Assembly (NCBI RefSeq): GCF_017592555.1
Contig: NZ_JAGFNS010000041.1
Coordinates: forward strand, 1-64,000
Source: Actinoplanes flavus
Lineage (GTDB): Bacteria; Actinomycetota; Actinomycetes; Mycobacteriales; Micromonosporaceae
DNA length: 64,000 nucleotides
Direction of reading: 5' to 3'
A program made the translations under genes and the position numbers. The notes beneath the pieces are model-generated. The model was not told where the DNA came from. It saw only the letters and a program-made list of their open reading frames with translations, and did no database searches. Positions 9,528-17,791 of this stretch are shown piece after piece; the first letter of the stretch is position 1, and every line of letters starts with the position of its first letter.

Positions 9528-10421
9528 TCAGCGCGGGATCAGGGTGAGCAGCGAGGCCTCCGGACGGCAGGCGAACCGGATCGGTGCGGTGGGGTGGGTG
9601 CCCAGTCCGGCCGAGACGTGCAGGAAGGCGTCCGACCCCGGCCAGCGGTGCAGGCCCTTGGCCATCGAGGTGGGCAGGTCGCAGTTGGTGGTGAGCGCCC
9701 CGTAGCCGGGCACGCAGACCTGGCCGCCGTGCGTGTGACCGGCCAGCAGGAGGGCGAACCCGTCGGCGGCCATCCCGTCCAGCACCCGCTTGGCCGGGGT
9801 GTGGGTGACGCCGAGGTGCAGGTCGGCGCCGTTGCTGATCGGGCCGGCCACCGAGGGGTAGTCGTCGCGCTCGATGTGCGGATCGTCGACGCCGGCCATC
9901 TCGATGGAGCGGCCGCCGGCCTTCACGACGGTGCGGGCGTTGTTGAGGTCGGCCCAGCCGGCGTCCACGAAGCAGGCGCGCAGGTCCTCGGCGGGCAGGT
10001 CGACGCCCTGCACGTACTCCCGGTCGGGCAGCAGGTACTGGAGCGGGTTCTTCCAGACCGGGCCGCGGTAGTCGTTGGAGCCGAAGACGAACGCGCCGGG
10101 CAGGCCGAGCAGCGGGTCGAGGGCGCGCAGCACGCCGGGGATCGCGTCCGGGTCGGCCATGTTGTCGCCGGTGACCACCACCAGGTCCGGGTCGGCGCCG
10201 GCCAGCGCGGCCACCCACTCCTGCTTGCGCCGCTGGCCGGGCATCATGTGCAGGTCGCTCAGGTGCAGGATGCGCAGCGGCTCGGCGTCGGGCTCCAGCA
10301 CCGGTACGTCGAAGCGCCGGAGCGTGAACATGTTCCGCTCGACGAGTGCGGCATAGGCGAGCGTCGCGCCGCCCAGCGCGGTGAGAGTGGCGGCGGCCGA
10401 AATAAGGGAGCGCTTACGCAT
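9528..10421 (-). CDS. Membrane-anchored metallophosphoesterase
   Basis: A 297-residue protein whose start at 10421 (MRKRSLISAA) gives a basic N-terminus and a hydrophobic signal-anchor helix (about 5-27). The calcineurin-like phosphoesterase motifs follow in order: LHLSDLHM, VVVTGDNM, GSNDYRG, GVTHTP and LAGHTHGGQV, so both metal sites look complete. It resembles the YkuE/Rv3683-type family next to ponA2 in mycobacteria; the substrate is not evident. It is divergent from the GatB/YqeY gene, with only 25 bases between the start codons. Confidence 0.85.
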   Translation of the reverse strand: MRKRSLISAAATLTALGGATLAYAALVERNMFTLRRFDVPVLEPDAEPLRILHLSDLHMMPGQRRKQEWVAALAGADPDLVVVTGDNMADPDAIPGVLRALDPLLGLPGAFVFGSNDYRGPVWKNPLQYLLPDREYVQGVDLPAEDLRACFVDAGWADLNNARTVVKAGGRSIEMAGVDDPHIERDDYPSVAGPISNGADLHLGVTHTPAKRVLDGMAADGFALLLAGHTHGGQVCVPGYGALTTNCDLPTSMAKGLHRWPGSDAFLHVSAGLGTHPTAPIRFACRPEASLLTLIPR

Positions 10422-10432
10422 GCCCGCAAGGG

Positions 10433-10438
10433 TAGTTT
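10433..10438 (+). promoter_or_regulatory. Putative -10 of a leaderless promoter (GatB/YqeY gene)
   Basis: TAGTTT is followed 8 bases later by the ATG at 10447. There is no Shine-Dalgarno sequence between them. Confidence 0.45.
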
Positions 10439-10446
10439 CTCCGTCC

Positions 10447-10899
10447 ATGGGAACGTTGAAAGACCGCCTGAACGATGACCTGCACGCCGCCATGAAGTCC
10501 CGGGACGACCTGATCACGTCGACGCTGCGGATGGCTCTGGCCGCGGTCCGGACCGCCGAGGTCGCCGGGAAGGAGGCCCGCGAGCTCACCGACGCCGAGG
10601 TGCTGGCGGTGCTGACCAAGGAGGCGAAGAAGCGCCGGGAGGCGGCCACCGCCTTCGCCGACGCCGGCCGGACCGACCAGGCGGCCAAGGAGACGGCCGA
10701 GGGCGAGGTGCTGGACCGCTATCTGCCGAAGCAGCTCACCGACGCGGAGATCGCCGATCTGGTGACCCGGGTGCTGGCCGAGGGCGGTTTCACCGGCAAG
10801 GCGCAGATGGGCCAGGCCATGAAGGCGGTTCAGGCGGCCGTGGCGGGGCGCGCGGAGGGCGGCCGGGTGGCGGCCGAGGTGCGGCGTCAGCTGGTCTGA
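10447..10899 (+). CDS. GatB/YqeY domain-containing protein
   Basis: A 150-residue soluble helical protein: LKDRLNDDLHAAMKSRDD..STLRMALAAVRTAEVAGK, then KEAKKRREAATAF and LDRYLPKQLTDAEI, as in the YqeY family. It shares the C-terminal tRNA-binding-like domain of GatB (glutamyl-tRNA amidotransferase subunit B). Standalone YqeY has no firmly assigned function. The ATG at 10447 was chosen because TAGTTT lies 8 bases upstream and the family N-terminus starts there. It converges on the PBP gene at a perfect 16-bp terminator. Confidence 0.88.
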   Translation: MGTLKDRLNDDLHAAMKSRDDLITSTLRMALAAVRTAEVAGKEARELTDAEVLAVLTKEAKKRREAATAFADAGRTDQAAKETAEGEVLDRYLPKQLTDAEIADLVTRVLAEGGFTGKAQMGQAMKAVQAAVAGRAEGGRVAAEVRRQLV

Positions 10900-10908
10900 G
10901 CGGCAAGC

Positions 10909-10943
10909 AGAACGGGCGGGAGAGTGACTCTCCCGCCCGTTCT
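10909..10943. terminator. Bidirectional terminator between GatB/YqeY and ponA2 genes
   Basis: Perfect 16-bp inverted repeat (AGAACGGGCGGGAGAG / CTCTCCCGCCCGTTCT) with a TGA loop, located between two convergent stop codons. Confidence 0.8.
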
Positions 10944-10953
10944 CTGTTCCGCG

Positions 10954-13365
10954 CTAGTTACGCCTCGGTGGTGTGCTGGGGTTCTGGCCGGGAACCTGCG
11001 GTTCCTTCTCCTTCTTCCCGTTACTGATCTCCATGACCACCGCGCCGTTCTTGATGGTCCGGCCGGACGGGTTGGTGCCCGCGACGGTGCCCTTCGGGCA
11101 GTCCGAGTCGACCTCGGCGCCGGTCGAGACGTGGAAGCCGGCGTCCTCCAGGCGGTTGCGGGCCGACGAGACCGAGTCGCAGGTCACGTCCGGGATCGAG
11201 CGCTGCTCACCGAACGCGATCTTGGTGCTGCCCGGCTTCTTGAACTGCACCTTCTCCTTGCCCTCCATGTACTCCTTGACGGTGTACTGGACGGCCGGGT
11301 TGATGATGTCGTGGTCCATCTGGTCCTTGTGGTCCGGATAGTCCGGGTTGGCCATGTAGCCCGCGACGACGATCTTCGTGGTGCCGACGATCAGTGAGGC
11401 GGTCTTGGACGCGTCGGTGGTGCCGGACTTGCCGAAGACCGGGTGCCCCACGATGCCCTTGGTGGGACCGGCGGTGGCGCCGTTGCAGGCGCCGAGCTGG
11501 GCCGAGTCACCGACCGGGCAGCGTGCCGCGTCCAGGGCGGCCCGGGCCACGTCCTTCGGGGTGGCCTGGATGCAGTGCGGCTTGCCGACGTCGATCTTCT
11601 CGCCGTCCTGCGTGGTGATCTGCTCGACCGGGGTCGGCTGGCAGTACTTGCCGTCACCGGCGAGCGTCGCGTACGCGTTGGCCATGTCGAGCGGGGTCGA
11701 GGCCGAGACGCCGAGGGAGAAGGCGCCCCACTGGCGGGCCGACTCGGGGTCGTTGGCGTACTTCGCGTCCGGGTCCGGAACCCGGAACTGCACGCCGAAC
11801 CGCTTGGCGACCGCGACCACCTTGTCGGCGCCCACCCGCTCCTGGAGCGGGATGAAGTAGGTGTTGATCGACTTCGCGAAGGCGGACCACATCGTGTAGA
11901 CGCCCTCACCGCCGCCGCCCGCGTTCTTCGGGCAGTAGTAGCCGCCGCACGAGGCCGGGCCGGAGCCGACCGGATATCCGGAGTGGTAGACCTTCTCCGC
12001 CTTGATCGTGTAGCCGAGGGGGTAGCCCGCCTCCAGCGCCGCGATGATCGGGAAGATCTTGAACACCGAGCCGGCCTGGTAACCGGTGATGTCGCCACCA
12101 CCGCTGAGCAGCGGGTTCGTCGTGTACGGGTGGGTGCCCCGGATGCCCTTGGACCGCTTCTTCGGATCCGAGGACATCTCGTTCTGCGGGTTGTCCGGGT
12201 CGTCGAGCTTGTACTTGCGGTTGGTCGCCAGCAGGCGCACCTTGCCGGTGCCCGGCTCGATGCCGGCCAGCAGCAGCGCGTTCTCGCTCTTGTCGGACTG
12301 CCGCTTGGCGATCTCCCGGCGGGCGCCGGCCTCACCCTTGAGGTCCATCGTGGTGACGATCCGGTAGCCACCGCTCTTGAGGCGGCGGTCCCGGTCGTAC
12401 GTGGTGGCGCCGAACGCCTCCTGGCTCAGCCACCAGCGGTGGAAGTAGTCGCAGAAGAAGCCCCAGTGGTTCTTCGCCACCGAGACGCAGCCGCTGCCCA
12501 CCTGGCGGACCTTGGTGGGGACCTTGGCCTTCTTCGACTCGTCGGCCTGCGCCTGGGTGATGGCGCCCATCTCGACCATGGCCGGGACGATGTAGTTGTC
12601 GCGGCGCGCGGTGATCTGCTCGTTGCCGCTCGGCGTGGTGGGGTTGAACGCGCTCGGCGCCTTCACCATGCCGGCGAGCATGCCGGACTCGGCGACGGTC
12701 AGGTCCTTGGGCTTCTTGTTGAAGTAGACCTGGCTGGCGGCGTAGACCCCGTAGGCCTGGTTGCCGAAGGGCGCGATGTTGAGGTAGCGCTCCAGGATCT
12801 GGTCCTTGGTGAGCTGCTTCTCGATCTGGAGCGCGTACTTCATCTCGGTGACCTTGCGCTTCGGGCTGTCCTCCGTCGCGTCGATCACCTCCTGCGGCTT
12901 GGTGGCCGAGTAGGCCAGCGACATCCGCACGTACTGCATGGTGAGCGTGGAGGCGCCCTGCTGCGAGCCGCCCTGGTTGTTGCTCACGAACGCGCGGGCG
13001 ATGCCCTTGAGGTCGACGCCGTTGTGCTCGTAGAACTTGCGGTCCTCGGCGGCCAGGATCGCGGCCTGCATGTGCTTCGAGATGTCCTTCAGCGGCACGT
13101 CGCTGCGGAACTCGTCGTAGAACACGGCGATCTGGGTCTTGCCGTCGGACGCGTACACCCGGGTGATCTGCGGTGAGCTGAACTCTTTGAGCTCACTAGG
13201 CAGATTCGCGAACGTCTGACCGCCCGCCTTGGCCGCTAGGCCGGTCATCGCGGCGGCCGGGAACGCCGCCGCCGCCACGACCACGCCGGCCAGCAGGCCG
13301 CATATCAGAAGCGAGGTCGCGTTCGTGAAGATGTTGTGATCGCGTCTGCGAAACCAGGAGGACAC
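10954..13365 (-). CDS. ponA2: Class A penicillin-binding protein with C-terminal PASTA domain (PonA2-like)
   Basis: A bifunctional peptidoglycan synthase of about 803 residues. After a short cytoplasmic tail and one membrane helix (about 20-45) comes the GT51 transglycosylase domain, with catalytic Glu in AILAAEDRKFYEHNGVD. The transpeptidase domain follows: SxxK in GSVFKIF, SxN in AKSINTYF, KSGTT near the end. The last 90 residues form a PASTA domain containing a Cys pair, then a Pro-rich tail. Start GTG 13365 is favoured over a TTG at 13386 because TACCCT lies 6 bases upstream. Position beside whiB4 and ArsA-like genes matches M. tuberculosis ponA2. Confidence 0.92.
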   Translation of the reverse strand: MSSWFRRRDHNIFTNATSLLICGLLAGVVVAAAAFPAAAMTGLAAKAGGQTFANLPSELKEFSSPQITRVYASDGKTQIAVFYDEFRSDVPLKDISKHMQAAILAAEDRKFYEHNGVDLKGIARAFVSNNQGGSQQGASTLTMQYVRMSLAYSATKPQEVIDATEDSPKRKVTEMKYALQIEKQLTKDQILERYLNIAPFGNQAYGVYAASQVYFNKKPKDLTVAESGMLAGMVKAPSAFNPTTPSGNEQITARRDNYIVPAMVEMGAITQAQADESKKAKVPTKVRQVGSGCVSVAKNHWGFFCDYFHRWWLSQEAFGATTYDRDRRLKSGGYRIVTTMDLKGEAGARREIAKRQSDKSENALLLAGIEPGTGKVRLLATNRKYKLDDPDNPQNEMSSDPKKRSKGIRGTHPYTTNPLLSGGGDITGYQAGSVFKIFPIIAALEAGYPLGYTIKAEKVYHSGYPVGSGPASCGGYYCPKNAGGGGEGVYTMWSAFAKSINTYFIPLQERVGADKVVAVAKRFGVQFRVPDPDAKYANDPESARQWGAFSLGVSASTPLDMANAYATLAGDGKYCQPTPVEQITTQDGEKIDVGKPHCIQATPKDVARAALDAARCPVGDSAQLGACNGATAGPTKGIVGHPVFGKSGTTDASKTASLIVGTTKIVVAGYMANPDYPDHKDQMDHDIINPAVQYTVKEYMEGKEKVQFKKPGSTKIAFGEQRSIPDVTCDSVSSARNRLEDAGFHVSTGAEVDSDCPKGTVAGTNPSGRTIKNGAVVMEISNGKKEKEPQVPGQNPSTPPRRN

Positions 13366-13673
13366 GCGAGCAGGGTACGCGAACAACGCACGCGCGTGCC
13401 CCCCGAGAGAGCCACCCTCGCCCGATACGAGTGTGGCCTGTCCCCCCTGTCGGCGGAGCGATTTCCCACATCTGCACCAAAGATACCCCCGTTCGACCCT
13501 GGTAACTCAGCCGAGATGCCCGGAACTACCGGCCTATACGTATTTGAGGGACAACGTTGCGTAATCACCCAACTACAGAGCATGATGGTGCGGCGAGACA
13601 CGGACGCCGGACCGGCATGGGGGAACAGGGAGCCGCCGGCGTCAGGGGGTGACAGCAAGGGGGGACGTTTACC
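13366..13673. other. Divergent promoter region between ponA2 and the whiB gene
   Basis: 308 bases without a credible ORF. It contains TACCCT (minus strand, 13372-13377) 6 bases before the ponA2 GTG, and a relatively AT-richer stretch around 13520-13585. The whiB start has GGGGGGA as a ribosome site. No inverted repeat strong enough to name an operator was seen. Confidence 0.45.
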
Positions 13674-13976
13674 GTGGGGATGATCAGCGACTGGCCCAGC
13701 ATGGCGGCGTGTCAGAGTGGCGACCCTGACGCGTTGTTCGTGCAGGGCGCCGAGCAGAACGTGGCGAAAAGGATTTGCCGCAGCTGCCCGGTCCGCTACG
13801 AGTGCCTCGCCGACGCCCTGGACAACCGCATCGAGTTCGGCGTCTGGGGAGGCATGACGGAACGGGAGCGGCGGGCTCTGCTCCGCCGGCACCCGCATGT
13901 GGCGAGCTGGCGGAAGATGTTCGAGGCCGCACTGCGGGAGAAGGGCGCCGACAAGGTGCTCGTCTCCACCCGCTGA
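13674..13976 (+). CDS. whiB4: WhiB-family iron-sulfur transcription factor (WhiB4/WblA type)
   Basis: A 100-residue protein with the four Fe-S cysteines C13, C35, C38 and C44 (CRSCPVRYEC), then the GVWGG turn (56-60) and a basic helix TERERRALLRRHP that contacts DNA in this family. The segment DALDNRIEFGVWGGMTERERRALL is characteristic of WhiB4/WblA, which respond to redox/NO and, in Streptomyces, influence differentiation. GTG 13674 has GGGGGGA upstream; ATG 13680 is an alternative. Its TGA abuts the convergent ArsA-like stop codon with no base between (TGATCA), as in the mycobacterial whiB4 neighbourhood. Confidence 0.93.
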   Translation: MGMISDWPSMAACQSGDPDALFVQGAEQNVAKRICRSCPVRYECLADALDNRIEFGVWGGMTERERRALLRRHPHVASWRKMFEAALREKGADKVLVSTR

Positions 13977-15125
13977 TCAGGAGAGTGCGAGTAGAGCTCC
14001 GATCGTTCGCAGCCCGTCGACGTCGTGGACGTCGGCGGGCTGCGCCGCGACCGAGCCGGTCGGCACCGACGGGAAGGATCCGGTGAACTCGGCCGCCACC
14101 GCGGCCTCCCGCTCCGCCTGCCGCAGCAGCGCGGCGTGGATCCGCAGCACGTCCGCGGTGACCGGATTGTCGCCGGTGTCCGCCAGCCGTTCGGCGGCGG
14201 CCTCGCTCGCCTCGGCGGTCAGCCCGCCCGGCTCGGTGGTGTGCATCCGGTTGAGCACCAGCCCGCTGAGCGGCATCCGCTCGGCGACCAGCCGCTCGGC
14301 GAAGTAGGCGGCCTCCCGGATCGCGTCCCGCTCCGGGGCCGCGACCAGCAGGAACGCGGTCTGCGGGTCCTGCAGGATCTGGTACGTCTGGTCGGCCCGC
14401 TGCCGGAACCCGCCGAACATCGAGTCCAGCGCCGCCACGAAACCGGACAGGTCGGTGAGCAGCTGGGCGCCGAGGATCTTCTGCACGGCCCGGGAGAACA
14501 GCCCGAACGAGGCGGTGACCAGGCTGAACATGCTCCGGCCGCCGGATCGTGCCGGGGCCAGCAGCAGCCGCAGCATCCGGCCGTCGAGGAAGCGGGACAG
14601 CCGGGCCGGCGCGTCCAGGAAGTCCAGGGCGGACCGGGACGGCGGCGTGTCCACCACGATCAGGTCCCACTCCTCACCGGCGCGCAGCTGGCCCAGCTTC
14701 TCCATCGCCATGTACTCCTGCGTGCCGGCGAAGGTCGAGCTCATGGCCTGGTAGAACGGGTTCGCGAAGATCTCGGCGGCGCGTTTCGGCGAGGTGTGCT
14801 GCTCGACCACCTCGTCGAAGGTGCGCTTCATGTCCAGCATCATGGCGTGCAGCTCACCGCCGCTGCGCTCGACGTCGATGCCCTTGACCTGGCGAGGGGT
14901 GTTGTCCAGCTCGGTCAGGCCCATCGACTGGGCGAGCCGGCGGGCCGGGTCGATGGTGAGCACCACCGTGCGGCGCCCGTGCGTCTCGGCCGCGCGCAGA
15001 CCGAGCGCGGCGGCCGTGGTGGTCTTCCCCACACCGCCGGCTCCGCAGCAGACCACGATGCGGATGGCCGGATCGGCCAGGAGACCGTCGACGTCGAGCC
15101 GTGGAGCGCTCAAATCAGCCACCAT
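13977..15125 (-). CDS. ArsA-like anion-transporting ATPase
   Basis: A 382-residue P-loop ATPase of the SIMIBI/ArsA-GET3 class. The deviant Walker A GAGGVGKTTTAAA is at about 30-42, Switch I/IDPARR follows (TIDPARRLAQ), and VVDTPPSRSALDFL carries the Walker B/switch II aspartate. It lacks the arsenite-binding cysteines typical of true ArsA, so an arsenite function is unlikely. In mycobacteria the orthologous pair (Rv3679/Rv3680) sits beside whiB4 and ponA2 and has been linked to envelope stress. It follows the second ATPase gene after 37 bases; the two probably form a heterodimer. Confidence 0.88.
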   Translation of the reverse strand: MVADLSAPRLDVDGLLADPAIRIVVCCGAGGVGKTTTAAALGLRAAETHGRRTVVLTIDPARRLAQSMGLTELDNTPRQVKGIDVERSGGELHAMMLDMKRTFDEVVEQHTSPKRAAEIFANPFYQAMSSTFAGTQEYMAMEKLGQLRAGEEWDLIVVDTPPSRSALDFLDAPARLSRFLDGRMLRLLLAPARSGGRSMFSLVTASFGLFSRAVQKILGAQLLTDLSGFVAALDSMFGGFRQRADQTYQILQDPQTAFLLVAAPERDAIREAAYFAERLVAERMPLSGLVLNRMHTTEPGGLTAEASEAAAERLADTGDNPVTADVLRIHAALLRQAEREAAVAAEFTGSFPSVPTGSVAAQPADVHDVDGLRTIGALLALS

Positions 15126-15162
15126 TTCAGGGTAGTTCGTCTTGATCGGACGTTCTTCTCGA

Positions 15163-16113
15163 TCAAGCTCGCATGAGGAGTGCGGCCAGTTCGTCGAGAG
15201 CCGGGCGGTCGACCCCGTCCGGCAGCAGCGGCAGCTCGACCATCGGCCGGTTCAGCTCGGTCAACTCCATCCGCAGCGACTCCTCCAGCTCCCGCCGGGT
15301 GAGGTGGGCCTGCGCCTCGGCGGTGAGCTGACTCACCATCGCCGGCGACGCGGGCAGCCCGGCCGCGGTCAGCCCCCGCTTGATCTCGGCCTTGGTGACC
15401 TTCCCCTCGGCCAGCAGCGCCTGCCGCGCCCCGTTCACCACCACCCGGCCGATCGGGATGTGCAGGGCGGACAGTTCGGCGATGGCGTCCAGCGTCTCCT
15501 GGACCGGCATCTCCTCCAGCAGCGTGACCACGTGCACGGCGGTCATCGGCGAGCGCAGCAGCGACGCCACACTTTCGCTTTGGGTCTTGATCGGACCGAC
15601 CTTGACCAGCCGGGCGGTCTCCTCGGTGACGTTGAGGAACCGGCCCACCCGGCCGGTGGGCGGCGCGTCCAGGACCACCGCGTCGTAGAACCGGCGGCCG
15701 TCCTGCGACCGGGTGGTGGCCTCCTTCACCTTCCCGGTGAGCAGCACGTCCCGCAGCCCGGGGGCGATGGTGGTGGCGAAGTCGATGGCGCCGACCTTGC
15801 GCAGCGCCCGCCCGGCCGCGCCGAGCTTGTAGAACATGTCCAGGTACTCGAGGAGGGCCTCCTCGGCGTCCACCGCCAGCGCCCGCACCTCGCCGCCGCC
15901 GGAAGTGGTCGCGACCCGGCGTTCCGAGTACGGCAGGGGGTCCAGCCCGAACAGCTGGGCGATGCCCTGCCGGCCCTCCACCTCGACGAGCAGGGTGCGG
16001 CGGCCGCCGGCGGCCAGACCCAGCGCCAGCGCGGCGGCCACCGTGCTCTTGCCGGTGCCGCCCTTGCCGGTCACCACGTGCAGCCGCTCCGGCCAGTTGC
16101 GGTGTTCACCCAT
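15163..16113 (-). CDS. ArsA-like anion-transporting ATPase (partner subunit)
   Basis: A 316-residue P-loop ATPase starting at ATG 16113 (MGEHRNWPER). Walker A GKGGTGKSTVAAA lies at about 17-29, LLVEVEGRQGIAQLFG replaces the IDPA motif, and VVLDAPPTGRVGRFL carries the switch II Asp. The start was chosen over 16155 because TACCGT lies 7 bases upstream and the P-loop then sits at the usual distance from the N-terminus. First gene of a two-gene unit with the next ATPase. Role probably as for Rv3679-type proteins; the client is unknown. Confidence 0.88.
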   Translation of the reverse strand: MGEHRNWPERLHVVTGKGGTGKSTVAAALALGLAAGGRRTLLVEVEGRQGIAQLFGLDPLPYSERRVATTSGGGEVRALAVDAEEALLEYLDMFYKLGAAGRALRKVGAIDFATTIAPGLRDVLLTGKVKEATTRSQDGRRFYDAVVLDAPPTGRVGRFLNVTEETARLVKVGPIKTQSESVASLLRSPMTAVHVVTLLEEMPVQETLDAIAELSALHIPIGRVVVNGARQALLAEGKVTKAEIKRGLTAAGLPASPAMVSQLTAEAQAHLTRRELEESLRMELTELNRPMVELPLLPDGVDRPALDELAALLMRA

Positions 16114-16120
16114 GCACCCA

Positions 16121-16126
16121 ACGGTA
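16121..16126 (-). promoter_or_regulatory. Putative -10 of a leaderless promoter (ArsA pair)
   Basis: Minus-strand TACCGT, then 7 bases, then ATG 16113. No Shine-Dalgarno sequence. Confidence 0.4.
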
Positions 16127-16136
16127 CGGCCACCTG

Positions 16137-16919
16137 TCAGCCGGACACCTCGCACACCAGCCAGCCGGACTTGCGGATCACAGTGAAGCGGAGATCCTGG
16201 GCGGCCGCCCGCTCATCCTCGGTCGACATCTCGACCTGTACGTCCACCAGCGCCCGTTTGTCGTCCCGGTCCGCGACGGCCGGCTCGTCCCAGCGGAACA
16301 CCGGGCCCGGGTAGCCGGCCGCGTACGAGCTGATCTGCCTGATCCGGGTGGCGAGTTTCGCCTCGTCCCGCGATTTGCGGCAGACCAGGTCCTGTGCGGC
16401 GGCCGCGTCCTGCTGGGTGTAGACCGCGGTGAGGAACCGGTCGACCGCGGTGGCGGGATCCGGCGCGCCGGGGTTGTCGGCGTCCCGGAGCAGGTAGTAC
16501 GCGGAGACCGCGCCGCCGCCGCAGAGCGCCAGGGTGGCCACGAAGGCGATCGAGAGGAACACCGTCGGGCGCCGCCGCGGGTCGGTCACCGGGGGCAGAT
16601 GGGCGGTCGGCGGGCCGACCCAGATCGGCTCGGGCGGGGGCTGGATCTCGGCGGGGGGTGAGTGCTCGTACGCCAGGTAGGCAGGCGGCTGGTGCTGCCA
16701 CTCGCCGGGCTTCTCGTGCTGGGCGTGCCACGGACCGGACGGGGGCGGCTGCTGCCACACCGACACCGTCGGGTGCTCGGCGGTGTCGGTGCCGGCCGTG
16801 TGCGGCGGCTCCGGCACCGGGATCGGCTCCTCCGGCGGGATCGGCATCGGTGGTTCCGGCTCGGGGGTGGGAGGTGGTTCCGGGTGCCCGCCCGGCCCGC
16901 TCCAGGGGTCCTGCGTCAT
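16137..16919 (-). CDS. Proline-rich single-pass membrane protein
   Basis: A 260-residue protein. Residues 1 to about 118 are a Pro/Glu/His-rich cytoplasmic region with no predicted fold, followed by RRRP and one membrane helix (about 120-143, FLSIAFVATLALCGGGAVSA). The outside part of about 115 residues reads as a small NTF2-like/DUF4878-style domain (AVDRFLTAVYTQQDAAAAQDLVC..., with a Cys pair near the ends). The ATG at 16919 has GGAGG 6-7 bases upstream. The same plan (tail, helix, small outside domain) recurs in the gene at 57342. Function unknown. Confidence 0.7.
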   Translation of the reverse strand: MTQDPWSGPGGHPEPPPTPEPEPPMPIPPEEPIPVPEPPHTAGTDTAEHPTVSVWQQPPPSGPWHAQHEKPGEWQHQPPAYLAYEHSPPAEIQPPPEPIWVGPPTAHLPPVTDPRRRPTVFLSIAFVATLALCGGGAVSAYYLLRDADNPGAPDPATAVDRFLTAVYTQQDAAAAQDLVCRKSRDEAKLATRIRQISSYAAGYPGPVFRWDEPAVADRDDKRALVDVQVEMSTEDERAAAQDLRFTVIRKSGWLVCEVSG

Positions 16920-17052
16920 GTCATCCTCCGCTCATCGCTCTTGGTGATGGCATGTGTTCAATCCGTGACACAGTCCCGCTCAGCCTAGCCAACCGGCTGG
17001 TCGTCCGCGTCCTAAGCTGTGCGCGTATCCGACGTAAGGGAGAGCGCAAGCC

Positions 17053-17208
17053 ATGCAGAAGTGGGAGTACGTGACCGTGCCCCTGCTGGTCCACGCGACC
17101 AAGCAGATCCTCGACAACTGGGGCGAGGACGGCTGGGAGCTCGTCCAGGTCGTTCCGGGGCCGAACCCGGAGCAGCTGGTCGCCTACCTGAAGCGGCCCA
17201 AGTCGTGA
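17053..17208 (+). CDS. DUF4177-like small protein
   Basis: A 51-residue protein starting at ATG 17053 behind AAGGGAG. MQKWEYVTVPLL.. and LDNWGEDGWELVQVVP are the strands and helix of the DUF4177 family (short beta-beta-alpha-beta proteins with a conserved GWELV motif). Its TGA overlaps the GTG of ridA (GTGA at 17205-17208), so the two are translationally coupled. Small proteins of this type precede RidA/MBL genes in many actinobacteria; the role is unknown. Confidence 0.85.
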   Translation: MQKWEYVTVPLLVHATKQILDNWGEDGWELVQVVPGPNPEQLVAYLKRPKS

Positions 17209-17696
17209 GCAGCCCGGCGCCCGTCGCGGGGGACGGCGCGGTCGACGCGTACGCCCGCCTCGCCGAACTCGGTCTGACGCTGCCGTCGGTGGCCGCGCCG
17301 GTGGCGTCGTACGTGCCCGCCGTGCAGTCCGGCAGTCACGTCTACGTCTCCGGGCAACTGCCGTTCGTGGACGGCAAGCTGCCCCAGGCCGGCAAGGTCG
17401 GCGCCGAGGTCACCGTCGAGGAGGCGACCGCCCTGGCCCGGATCTGCGCCCTCAACGCGCTCGCCGCCATCGACGCGCTGGTCGGCCTGGGCCGGATCGT
17501 CAAGATCGTCAAGGTGGGCGGGTTCGTCGCGTCGGCGCCCGGCTTCACCGCCCAGCCGGCCGTGATCAACGGTGCCTCCGACCTGTTCGCCGCGGTCCTG
17601 GGTGAGCAGGGCCGGCACGCCCGCGCCGCCGTCGGCGTGGCCGAACTGCCGCTCGGTGCGCCCGTCGAGGTCGAGGTCATCGCCGAAGTGGCCTGA
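17205..17696 (+). CDS. RidA/YjgF-family protein (reactive imine deaminase-like)
   Basis: A 163-residue protein starting at the GTG overlapping the upstream TGA. RidA proteins hydrolyse reactive enamine/imine intermediates released by PLP enzymes. It matches the longer actinobacterial subgroup: VYVSGQLPFVDGKLPQAGKVG, VEEATALARICALNALAAI, and the C-terminal ELPLGAPVEVEVIAEV. I could not place the catalytic Arg typical of the RidA archetype, so the precise activity is uncertain. Position beside the MBL hydrolase and ArsA-like genes matches Rv3678c in M. tuberculosis. Confidence 0.85.
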   Translation: MSSPAPVAGDGAVDAYARLAELGLTLPSVAAPVASYVPAVQSGSHVYVSGQLPFVDGKLPQAGKVGAEVTVEEATALARICALNALAAIDALVGLGRIVKIVKVGGFVASAPGFTAQPAVINGASDLFAAVLGEQGRHARAAVGVAELPLGAPVEVEVIAEVA

Positions 17697-17778
17697 TCTT
17701 GCGGTGATTCGGCCGCATTTGCTCACCGAAGGTGACCGGATCGGACATCGTGTCTCGGTCATCGTCGCCGGGCCGACG

Positions 17779-17784
17779 TACGAT
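17779..17784 (+). promoter_or_regulatory. Putative -10 of a leaderless promoter (MBL-cyclase unit)
   Basis: TACGAT, then 7 bases, then ATG 17792. No Shine-Dalgarno sequence. Confidence 0.45.
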
Positions 17785-17791
17785 TCGGGTC

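Noticed and set aside
13990..15170. Plus-strand ORFs opposite the ArsA-like ATPase genes
   Set aside because: Long GC-driven shadows of a clearly coding minus-strand gene with an intact P-loop.
14000..16113. Arsenite efflux function for the ArsA-like pair
   Set aside because: The metalloid-binding cysteine set is absent and no arsB/arsC/arsR gene is nearby; gene context matches the whiB4/ponA2-linked ATPases instead.
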